From Candidatus Limosilactobacillus excrementigallinarum (GTDB lineage: Bacteria > Bacillota > Bacilli > Lactobacillales > Lactobacillaceae), in NCBI GenBank assembly GCA_019117445.1, contig DWZS01000032.1:1-64000 (forward strand): a DNA stretch of 64,000 nucleotides, in the 5' to 3' direction. This document shows, one piece after another, positions 1-7,281 of this stretch. Position 1 is the first letter of the stretch, and each line of letters opens with the position of its first letter. The translations under genes and the position numbers were made by a program. A model generated the notes under the pieces. That model was given only the letters and a program-made list of their open reading frames with translations, did no database searches and was not told the DNA's origin.

Positions 1-1462
1 GGCTCTGTGTCAAATCCTGTTGATGCGAGCTGATAATCGAACAGTATCAAGCGTTAAGCTTGGTACTTTTTTGTTTTCATGCTTCTTAAGTTAATTCTAG
101 CTAGTAAATGATTGAAGTTACGCAGGCCGAAGGCCGTGCGTTGAATTTGTTTAATCATGCGGTTGGTGCCTTCTAGTGGTCCATTAGACTGCTTATTTTC
201 CGCTGCGTTTAACACAATTTCGAGGTGTTTACGCAAGGCTTTAATGACCGTAGCCATTGGCTTACTAAGCTGATCATAGTGATAACTAAAGAGAGCTTCA
301 GCTAAGCGATCCTTATTGCGCTGCGCTAAATAATTCATCACATCATGCATAACGACGTAGTCGTTATTTAGTTTTGAATCTAATGCCAGTCCTAAGCCAA
401 CTCGCTCCCCAGCTGTTACTTTTTGATGAATATGTCGATCATAATATTCTTTCGCATCAGAAAGCTGCTGGTCATTTTTAAGATATAAACGCCAAGAAAA
501 CTTGAGGAGCTTGTACTCATGTGATTGATACTTATAATGTTTCATGAGCTGACCTCGGTATTGATTGAAGGCACGGGTCATCATAGCAATGATATGAAAC
601 CGATCGATGACTATTTTGGCATTCGGAAAAAGTTGATAGACGATATCTTGATAATAACTGTTTAGATCCATCGTAATCGTTTCAACATTTTCGCGAGCTG
701 ATAGATCAACGCATTCAAAATATTTAATAATTGATGATTTGAAGCGATTCGGTAGTATTTTAATAATGCGGTGAGTATTACCGCCATCAATACAAATAAA
801 GTGTAGTTGATGATGAACCCCACGAAATTCATCAAAGGCTAAATGTTTTGGCAAACGCTCCGGGAAAACAGGATACAGTTCACGATGATCATCAATTAAT
901 CGACCGACGGTCGATGGTGAAACGTTATTGTCAACCGCAACACATTTCTGAGTTCGATCATCTTGTAAGTTCATAATAATTTTAGCTTTCGTGCGGTTAG
1001 AAATATTGCAGTATTTATTAACTAGGGGAGTTTTAGCCATGATGGTGTGCCCACAGTTTTTACACTTCAAACGTTGCTTGGCTAGCCGAATGAAGATTGG
1101 ATGACTGGCATTATCACTGGTATAAGTAATCGTTGATGTATAATGACCATTGTGCACTAAATCTTCAAAGCCACATAAAGGGCAACGTCGTTGATGAATG
1201 ATTAAACATGCCTTGATGATGCGAACTTTAGTGTGATGAATAAAGGAATAAAAAATGTCGTCAATTTTAATATTTGGGTCTTTAATTTCTAACAAAGAAC
1301 GAATAGAATTACTAGATAGGGTCATATTGATTTCCTTTCTTTAATTGTGGTGATTTATGGATGGGATAAGGTCAATTATGACCTCTTTTTTTATTATAAA
1401 AGGAAAAAATCCCATTAATAAATTACCGAAGGTAATTCATCAACAGGATTTAGTGTAGAGCC
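1..1462 (-). mobile_element. ISL3-family insertion sequence, complete
   Basis: The element is bounded by imperfect 25-bp inverted repeats at 1-25 and 1438-1462. They match at 20 of 25 positions, share outer GGCTCT and inner AAATCCTGTTGATG, and differ in the five bases between. The only gene inside is a DDE transposase. Length (about 1.46 kb) and single-gene layout fit ISL3. The family usually makes an 8-bp target duplication; the right flank is ATAAATAC (1463-1470), but the left flank lies outside the window, so this cannot be checked. The right repeat interrupts the neighbouring condensation-domain gene. Confidence 0.9.
54..1325 (-). CDS. ISL3-family transposase
   Basis: The 423-residue protein has the usual ISL3 transposase length and layout. 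Zinc-ribbon cysteines occur as CPLC (48-51) and CKNC (88-91), followed by a helix-turn-helix-like segment (about 115-150). The DDE-type catalytic region follows: LAFDEFRG near 165, VIDRFHII near 240, and the C-terminal NGPLEGTNRMIK block carrying the final Glu. It catalyses cut-and-paste movement of the element by acting on the terminal repeats. The frame is intact and the start follows an AAAGGAAA ribosome-binding site, so the element may still be active. Confidence 0.95.
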   Translation of the reverse strand: MTLSSNSIRSLLEIKDPNIKIDDIFYSFIHHTKVRIIKACLIIHQRRCPLCGFEDLVHNGHYTSTITYTSDNASHPIFIRLAKQRLKCKNCGHTIMAKTPLVNKYCNISNRTKAKIIMNLQDDRTQKCVAVDNNVSPSTVGRLIDDHRELYPVFPERLPKHLAFDEFRGVHHQLHFICIDGGNTHRIIKILPNRFKSSIIKYFECVDLSARENVETITMDLNSYYQDIVYQLFPNAKIVIDRFHIIAMMTRAFNQYRGQLMKHYKYQSHEYKLLKFSWRLYLKNDQQLSDAKEYYDRHIHQKVTAGERVGLGLALDSKLNNDYVVMHDVMNYLAQRNKDRLAEALFSYHYDQLSKPMATVIKALRKHLEIVLNAAENKQSNGPLEGTNRMIKQIQRTAFGLRNFNHLLARINLRSMKTKKYQA

Positions 1463-2648
1463 ATAAATACAACCTCATCATCGTCATTACGGATCTTGCG
1501 AATTGAATTTCTTCAGGTGTCCCAATGACGTTAGCAACTAGCGAAAGTTGATTTTTGAACGTATTCACACAAATTTGGTAGTGCGGCATGCGCCGAAAAC
1601 CACCCGACAAAATCGCTGTTTGAACCTCAATTCCATTGAAAGTCAATCGGTGATCATCAATAATTGCCATATTAGTGTAAGCAATTTCACGAACATGATA
1701 GTGTTGCTCAACATCCCTCTGTAATTCCCGAACCGTGGCTCCTTGAGCAAGGTTATTCAGCATCGTCCGAAACGACTCTAAGAACGCCCGCTGTTCCTTA
1801 GCTTCATTCATATCCTCATGAATCTGCATGGCCGTAGCCACCAAATTTTCATCCAATGGTGCTTTGATCCCCACATTATAGCGTCCCGTTAAATTTTGCA
1901 CACGTAGCTGATTTTGCTCCGCATCAGAGAGATATTGTCGCATATCAGTGGGACAAGCAAGATTAATTTCGTCAATTCCACAATACTGTTGTACTGCCTT
2001 CCCAAAGGCTGCCATAAATAGATCATTCAGTGTTATCCCAGCCTCATGTGTCCGTTGGTGAAGCTTTCGAAACTGGTCAGCTGAAATCCTTTGTACAATC
2101 ATCTGATACTTGGCCGCAGCGCTCTGGGAATTAGCTAGCTTGGGTAAGAATAATTTCTTCTTCGGATGATCATTATTCTTCGAAGTTGAAGGAACTTGTT
2201 TAATCAATCGTTTGATACCGTCAATATCCTGATGATTTTTCACCTGAACTTGTTCAGGATGATTATAAGCCGCCGCAAGGAGGTATAGTAACTCCTTAAA
2301 ACCAGCACCATCAAATAAAATGTGACTACCATAAACGATCAATTGCTGATTGGAAACGTAGATTGCCCATTGCGGCTGTCGTTCCCAATCTAAATCACCA
2401 GCAACGTTTTCTTTAGGACAATCAACAAAATGAATCACATCATCCTCGGTAAAACCAGCGTTGACAAACTGATTATGATTCAAATCATACTTTCTTACTA
2501 ATTCAGGAATAATTTGATGCACCCGCTGGACCGCCTTAATTAACCGATCACGGTCGAGGGAGCTGCTCAATTGTAGTTCTGCCCGAACAATCGGGTACAG
2601 TTCCTGAAAACCCACTGTATGTAATATATTTAATGGATCTGCCATCAT
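1440..2648 (-). pseudogene. Condensation-domain acyltransferase-like protein, 3' end replaced by IS
   Basis: The 402-residue protein resembles the NRPS condensation / alcohol acetyltransferase (PapA5-like) superfamily. It has an HxxxDG core, SHILFDGAG, with His109 and Asp113. Such enzymes transfer acyl groups between thioesters, alcohols or amines; the substrate is unknown. The last residues, LYTKSC, and the stop are read from the right inverted repeat of the adjacent insertion sequence, with the preceding Trp codon spanning the junction. The native C-terminus is therefore lost. Free-standing members are often somewhat longer, so only a short tail may be missing and activity may survive. The start follows AAGGAG. 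A hairpin lies just upstream of its ribosome-binding site. Confidence 0.7.
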
Positions 2649-2666
2649 TCATGCTCCTTATACAAA

Positions 2667-2696
2667 ATAAGGTTGGGTGCAAGCACCCAACCTTAT
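2667..2696 (-). terminator. Rho-independent terminator after the uxuB-hydroxyacid dehydrogenase unit
   Basis: This is a perfect 30-nt palindrome from ATAAGG to CCTTAT with a GC-rich middle (TTGGGTGC/GCACCCAA). On the minus strand it is followed by TTTTGT. It sits between the stop of the hydroxyacid dehydrogenase gene and the AAGGAG of the condensation-domain gene, so it either ends the upstream transcript or attenuates the downstream gene. Confidence 0.8.
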
Positions 2697-2710
2697 CAAT
2701 CTGACTTAAA

Positions 2711-3703
2711 TTAAAGTTGACTCGTTAATTCACGAACCAATGGCTTCCCGGAAACCAAGTTCTTAACGTCGGAGACACACTTTTCACCCATTCCGTGCAA
2801 ACATTCGTAAGTGTAAGCAGAAGTGTGTGGTGTGATCAAGAAGTGGTCATCATGCAAGAATGGATGGTCACCTGGCACTGGTTCAACTTCCATGGCATCG
2901 GCAGCGTATCCAGCGACTTGGCCTGACTTAACAGCATCCATCATTGCTTGTTCATCAATTAATGCCCCACGAGCATGGTTGACAAAGTAAACACCCTTCT
3001 TCGTCTTCTTCAATGCTTCTGCATCAATCATGTGGTAATCGTCATCATCAAGGGAAGCGTTTAATGAAATGTAATCACACTTAGCAAGGAGTTCATCCAA
3101 AGGTACTCGCTTAGCCCAGGTGTTCTTAGCCCACCATTCATCCGAAGTTGCGGGATGAGGATCTGTGATCAAAACATCGCCACCAAAGAAGTGGAACAAT
3201 TCCGCAACACGGCCACCAATGTTTCCACAACCAATCACACCGAATTGCTTACCAGAAAATTCATGGCCCATGAAGTGCGCACGGTCTGCGTAATGACCTT
3301 CACGTTCACGTTCTGCAGCTGCTGGTGCTTGACGAACGAGTGCCATCAAGTTGGTTAATGCAGCTTCAGCAACGGCGTTCCGTTCAACCAATGGCGGAAC
3401 AATCGTGACTTTCACACCGTGTTCCTTAGCAGCCTTAATATCAACACTGTTGTAGCCAATTCCGTGACGGGAAATTAATTGTAAACCATCCATGTTGTCA
3501 AAGAATTCTTCAGTAAAGTTTGGCGTAACACTCGCAATGATAATGTTGTAACCATTTAACTTTGCTGCTAAATCCTTACCAGAAATTTCTGGGTCAACCA
3601 TGAAGCGGTCAACTTGACCAATCTTTTCGAGTTCTTCCCAGTGTTCCTTAAAAATTTGTCCAAAGCTACTTGAGTTTACTACGGCAATCTTGTTTTCAGT
3701 CAT
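2711..3703 (-). CDS. NAD-dependent D-isomer-specific 2-hydroxyacid dehydrogenase
   Basis: The 330-residue protein matches the two-domain 2-hydroxyacid dehydrogenase family and interconverts a 2-keto acid and a D-2-hydroxy acid using NAD(P). Visible are the nucleotide-binding GCGNIG (158-163) with an Asp near the end of the second strand (LITDPHP), and the catalytic Arg in ISRHGIGYN (79), Glu in AMEVEPVP and His in TPHTSAY. It lies 27 bp behind uxuB, in the same direction and before a terminator, so the two are probably co-transcribed. A role in hexuronate or aldonate metabolism is inferred from that position; the true substrate is unknown. Phosphoglycerate or glyoxylate dehydrogenase activity are alternatives. 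Confidence 0.85.
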   Translation of the reverse strand: MTENKIAVVNSSSFGQIFKEHWEELEKIGQVDRFMVDPEISGKDLAAKLNGYNIIIASVTPNFTEEFFDNMDGLQLISRHGIGYNSVDIKAAKEHGVKVTIVPPLVERNAVAEAALTNLMALVRQAPAAAEREREGHYADRAHFMGHEFSGKQFGVIGCGNIGGRVAELFHFFGGDVLITDPHPATSDEWWAKNTWAKRVPLDELLAKCDYISLNASLDDDDYHMIDAEALKKTKKGVYFVNHARGALIDEQAMMDAVKSGQVAGYAADAMEVEPVPGDHPFLHDDHFLITPHTSAYTYECLHGMGEKCVSDVKNLVSGKPLVRELTSQL

Positions 3704-3730
3704 AATCTAATATTCCCTTTCTTACTTTAA

Positions 3731-5377
3731 TTAGTCAAAGTTTTTACTTTCTTCATCCAAATGCTTTTGCAGGGTCTTCCGAATTGTCCCCTTGCCAGCT
3801 AACATTTCTTTGAAGTCACTTTCAATCTTATCACCTAAGCCCACTGCGTAAAGGTCATTTCCAAAGATGGACTTATTAGATAAAATTCCCTTTACGGCAT
3901 CATGAACGTCTTGGTTAGCATCACCAAACTTGATGTCAGCAACTTGGGCATGTAAATCATCCCATAATGGGTCTGGACTAGGTTGGAACTTCTCGCCCTC
4001 ATCATTAATGCCCATTAGGTAACGCAGCCAAGTGGCAATTACCAATGGAATGAAGTTCAAATCAGCTGGATTCCGCTTTGGATCGTCAACGTAGTGTTGA
4101 ATCGTGACCCCATAACGAATGCCGACCTTTTGTGAAGTATCAGCTGCAATCCGTTGTGGCGTATCCGGAATGTATGGATTTGGTAACCGCTTATTAACCA
4201 GTTCATCAATAAAGTCCCGTGGGCTCAAAACCTTTGGATCTTGAACGACTGGTAAATCTTCGCCATAACCAATTTGCAAAATTAAACGTTTCATATCAGG
4301 ATCTTGAACTTCTGATGAAATCGACTTAAAGTTCAAAATTGTTCCGTAAATTGCCAATGCCGTATGCAGTGGGTTCAAGCAAGCCGTAACCTTCATTTGA
4401 TCAGCTAAGTTAACGGTGTCACGATCAGTCATAATGACACCATCATCTTCAAATGCTGGCCGGCCATTCGGGAACTTGTCTTCCACAACTAAGTAGTGAG
4501 CTTCTTCAGTGTTTGTAAACGAAGCAATCGTCGTGTGGGATTCAGTATGGATCAAATCAGCATCTTCAAAGCCATCCTTCTTTAAGGATTCAGAAACCGT
4601 TGCAGAAGGGTTTGGCGTAATCCGGTCAATCATTGATAATGGGAATGAAACTTTGCTATCATCAGAAAGATAGTCAATAAAGTCTTGATCAACAAAACCA
4701 TTCTTTTGCCATGCTTTGGCAATCGTCAGAACACTATCCTTCAACTTGTCCCCATTTTCAGAGAAGTTATCAGTACTAAACAAAGCAATTGGGGTTGCCC
4801 CATTCTTAAACCGCGATAATAAGAGGGTTACTAATAAGGACATGTTGTTTTGTGGCTTAGCTGGTCCATTTTCAATATCCTGGGCCACTGGAGCGAAGAA
4901 ATCACCTTCTGCATCCTTGAGTGCATAACCCTTTTCCGTAATTGAGAAAGTGGCTAATTGCAAACTAGCTTGATTAAAAATATCCTTTAACTTTTCCAAG
5001 CTGGACGTGTCATCAGTTACTGGCCCAGCATAGATGGCATCGGCAACTGGTGCAAATAGTTCACGGTCCTGTGAGCCATCCGCCTTTGTGATGACCCGTA
5101 GCATCCGATTGTTGAATTTCTTATAAACATTTTCGATAATACTGTCATCATGGGTATCGACAACAATAATTCCCTCATCTAATTTACCAGCATCAATTAA
5201 ATGACTAGCAATTGCTGCGTGAAAGGCCCGAAAGAGGTTTCCACCACCAAAGTGAACCCAACGTGGGGCAGCTAATGTTTTTTTAGCAACTTCTGCTTGA
5301 CTATAAGTAGGAACTTTAATGCCAGCCTTCGCAAAGGCCTGTTCATCCTGCTTGTAGTCATCCGTAATTTTAACCAT
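3731..5377 (-). CDS. uxuB: Fructuronate reductase (D-mannonate oxidoreductase)
   Basis: The 548-residue protein belongs to the long-chain mannitol dehydrogenase family and is called UxuB because uxaC, uidA and a glucarate-dehydratase-type gene are in the same locus. It reduces D-fructuronate to D-mannonate with NADH in the cytoplasm. An N-terminal nucleotide-binding motif VHFGGGNLFR (41-50) and the family catalytic block with Lys, Asn and His (KVTACLNPLHTALA, about 329-342) are visible. The start follows ATGGAGGGATCTT. The gene has its own near-consensus promoter with a cre site and a palindromic operator. Tagaturonate reductase or another polyol dehydrogenase is possible but less likely. Confidence 0.85.
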   Translation of the reverse strand: MVKITDDYKQDEQAFAKAGIKVPTYSQAEVAKKTLAAPRWVHFGGGNLFRAFHAAIASHLIDAGKLDEGIIVVDTHDDSIIENVYKKFNNRMLRVITKADGSQDRELFAPVADAIYAGPVTDDTSSLEKLKDIFNQASLQLATFSITEKGYALKDAEGDFFAPVAQDIENGPAKPQNNMSLLVTLLLSRFKNGATPIALFSTDNFSENGDKLKDSVLTIAKAWQKNGFVDQDFIDYLSDDSKVSFPLSMIDRITPNPSATVSESLKKDGFEDADLIHTESHTTIASFTNTEEAHYLVVEDKFPNGRPAFEDDGVIMTDRDTVNLADQMKVTACLNPLHTALAIYGTILNFKSISSEVQDPDMKRLILQIGYGEDLPVVQDPKVLSPRDFIDELVNKRLPNPYIPDTPQRIAADTSQKVGIRYGVTIQHYVDDPKRNPADLNFIPLVIATWLRYLMGINDEGEKFQPSPDPLWDDLHAQVADIKFGDANQDVHDAVKGILSNKSIFGNDLYAVGLGDKIESDFKEMLAGKGTIRKTLQKHLDEESKNFD

Positions 5378-5405
5378 AAGATCCCTCCATAAATGTTAAT
5401 GGATA

Positions 5406-5419
5406 ACTGATATATTAGT
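5406..5419. promoter_or_regulatory. Putative GntR-regulator operator, uxuB side
   Basis: ACTGATATATTAGT is a 14-bp palindrome with one mismatched pair. It lies just downstream of the predicted uxuB transcription start. The same TGATAT/ATATCA core recurs at other promoters of this locus. Assignment to the local GntR/FCD regulator is inference. Confidence 0.5.
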
Positions 5420-5425
5420 ATTACC

Positions 5426-5439
5426 TGAACACGCTTTCA
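5426..5439. promoter_or_regulatory. cre site (CcpA) at the uxuB promoter
   Basis: TGAACACGCTTTCA matches the catabolite-responsive element consensus TGWAANCGNTNWCA at 13 of 14 positions. It abuts the -10 box of the uxuB promoter and covers the predicted start point, which is a position for CcpA repression. Confidence 0.75.
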
Positions 5440-5466
5440 TTATATCATGAGGCATCTTAATGTCAA
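5439..5466 (-). promoter_or_regulatory. Promoter of uxuB
   Basis: On the minus strand a perfect TTGACA (5461-5466) is followed after 16 bp by a perfect TATAAT (5439-5444). This is the strongest promoter match in the locus. The cre and operator palindrome directly downstream imply it is strong but tightly repressed. Confidence 0.85.
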
Positions 5467-5515
5467 TTTATTTTCAACTTTTTTATCAATTTCATGGCGA
5501 AGTAATTTCAATTTT

Positions 5516-5529
5516 AGAAAGCGTTTTAT
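5516..5529. promoter_or_regulatory. Weaker cre-like site upstream of the gluconate-type kinase
   Basis: AGAAAGCGTTTTAT matches the cre consensus at 11 of 14 positions and keeps the AAGCGTTTT core. It lies about 30 bp upstream of the predicted -35 box of the plus-strand kinase gene. Confidence 0.45.
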
Positions 5530-5558
5530 TCACTGATATATAAATATTTAGAATGGTA

Positions 5559-5587
5559 TTGACGACGTTTAGAAAACATCTTAAACT
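5559..5587 (+). promoter_or_regulatory. Predicted promoter of the gluconate-type kinase gene
   Basis: TTGACG (5559-5564) is followed after 17 bp by TAAACT (5582-5587). The operator-like palindrome at 5604-5613 lies just after the expected start point. The -35 box is good and the -10 box only moderate. Confidence 0.5.
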
Positions 5588-5603
5588 GTAACTAAGTATT
5601 ATC

Positions 5604-5613
5604 TGATATATCA
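5604..5613. promoter_or_regulatory. Putative GntR-regulator operator, kinase side
   Basis: TGATATATCA is a perfect 10-bp palindrome between the predicted promoter and the ribosome-binding site of the plus-strand kinase gene. It is the cleanest copy of the repeated motif in this locus. A related TGATATATAA occurs at 5534-5543. Confidence 0.5.
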
Positions 5614-5665
5614 CTTTTTCTCAACAATCAACTACTAAAAAACAAGCATAAAGGAAGGCATTACT

Positions 5666-7213
5666 ATGGATTACATCGTTGGCATTGACATTGGTACCAC
5701 CAGTACCAAAGCGTTACTCTATGATATTAATGGTAAAATTCTTGCCAAAGCTAATAAGGGCTATACCTTATATCAAAACAAACCGGACATGGCTGAAGAA
5801 GATCCGGATGACATTTTTAACGCAACTCTTCAAGCCATTCAAGAAGTGGTTACTAAGGCGCAGTTAACTGATGGCCAAGTGGTCGCCATCTCTTGGTCAG
5901 CGCAACAACACAGCCTCATTGCCCTAGATCAAAACTACAAACCACTAACCAGAACCATTACCTGGGCTGATAATCGGGCTGAAAAATATGCTCGCGAATT
6001 TAAGGAAAATGGCAAGGGACTGGAGGTTTACAAACGGACCGGACTACCAATCCACCCGATGGGACCATTCTATAAGTTACTATGGTTAAAAAATGAACAT
6101 CCTGAGCTTTGTAATAAAACAGCCTTTTGGGTTGGTATCAAAGAGTACGTCATTTGGCGTTATACCAACGTGCTAGCTGAAGAAACTTCAATGGCCGCTG
6201 CGACTGGGTTGTTAAACATGAAATCTCTCGAATGGGATGATGAAATTCTCAAAATGGTCGGGGTTAAGAAGGATCAATTACCAACCTTGGTTCCTACGAC
6301 CCACTCAATCGTGGGCATTCGTTCAGAGTATGCGAAAGTAATGGGCGTCCCTGATGATGTCCACATCGTAATGGGTGCCACTGATGGTGCTTTATCAACC
6401 ATCGGGGTGGGTGCCCTTGAAACCGGGACCCTCGCCATCAACATCGGGACCTCAGCGGCCGTTCGTTCATTTATGGATAAACCATTGATTGATCCGAAGG
6501 CGCGACTGTACTGTTACCCAATCATGGAAGGAAAGTACCTTGTTGGTGGACCAATTAACAACGGTGGGATTGTCTTCAACTGGGCCCATGATGCCCTCTT
6601 CGGTGGCGAACAGGAAACTGCCAAGCTCCTTCGTCAAGACTCATATGATATTCTGACTAAAATTGCGGAAACCGTTCCTGCTGGGTCAGCTGGCTTACTA
6701 TTCCACCCATACCTCGGTGGCGAGCGGGCCCCATTATGGGATGCCAATGCCCGCGCATCCTTCTTCGGTCTCAACCGTAATCACACGCGTGCCCATATGA
6801 TCCGTGCCGTTTTGGAAGGAATCGTCTTCAACCTTTACATGACAACCCTTGCTCTAACTGAAGTTACTGGGGATCCAAAAGACATTTTAGTTGCTGGGGG
6901 CTTTGTTCGTTCCTCACTCGGTCGGCAAATTATGGCTGATATTTACGAACACGAAATTACCATTCCTGATTCATACGAAAGTGGCTGTCTCGCTGCGATG
7001 TACCTTGCCAAGATGAGTCTTGGCCTAGAAAGTGACCTTCAAGGAATCACGAAGTACATCGGAAAAGAAAAGAAGTATCAACCAGACAAGGATAATTACC
7101 CAATTTACCGTAAGTTAATTCCAATCTACATTCGCCTGAGTCGCGAACTTGCTAGTGAATACGATGATATTGCTGAATTCCAACGTGAATTTCCTAAACT
7201 CTATAACAAATAA
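5666..7213 (+). CDS. gntK: FGGY-family carbohydrate kinase, gluconokinase type
   Basis: The 515-residue protein is an FGGY sugar kinase with the N-terminal phosphate-binding DIGTTSTK (8-15) and the second ATPase motif INIGTSAAVR near 260. The segments GYTLYQ, PLTRTITWADNRAE and the end of the C-terminal domain resemble bacterial gluconokinases, which make 6-phosphogluconate from gluconate and ATP. In a heterofermentative bacterium this would feed the phosphoketolase pathway. It is divergent from uxuB with a shared control region. Xylulokinase is an alternative; action on another aldonate such as mannonate is an open possibility because the locus lacks the usual mannonate dehydratase and KDG kinase genes. 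The start follows AAGGAAGG. Confidence 0.75.
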   Translation: MDYIVGIDIGTTSTKALLYDINGKILAKANKGYTLYQNKPDMAEEDPDDIFNATLQAIQEVVTKAQLTDGQVVAISWSAQQHSLIALDQNYKPLTRTITWADNRAEKYAREFKENGKGLEVYKRTGLPIHPMGPFYKLLWLKNEHPELCNKTAFWVGIKEYVIWRYTNVLAEETSMAAATGLLNMKSLEWDDEILKMVGVKKDQLPTLVPTTHSIVGIRSEYAKVMGVPDDVHIVMGATDGALSTIGVGALETGTLAINIGTSAAVRSFMDKPLIDPKARLYCYPIMEGKYLVGGPINNGGIVFNWAHDALFGGEQETAKLLRQDSYDILTKIAETVPAGSAGLLFHPYLGGERAPLWDANARASFFGLNRNHTRAHMIRAVLEGIVFNLYMTTLALTEVTGDPKDILVAGGFVRSSLGRQIMADIYEHEITIPDSYESGCLAAMYLAKMSLGLESDLQGITKYIGKEKKYQPDKDNYPIYRKLIPIYIRLSRELASEYDDIAEFQREFPKLYNK

Positions 7214-7228
7214 TTACTTAAGTTAAAC

Positions 7229-7269
7229 AAAAAACCGTTAGCGGATCAGAAATCTGCTAACGGTTTTTT
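7229..7269. terminator. Bidirectional terminator between gntK and uidA
   Basis: An AAAACCGTTAGC / GCTAACGGTTTT stem with A-rich and T-rich flanks lies between the convergent gene ends, giving T-tracts in both directions. Confidence 0.85.
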
Positions 7270-7281
7270 ATATCAGCTAAA

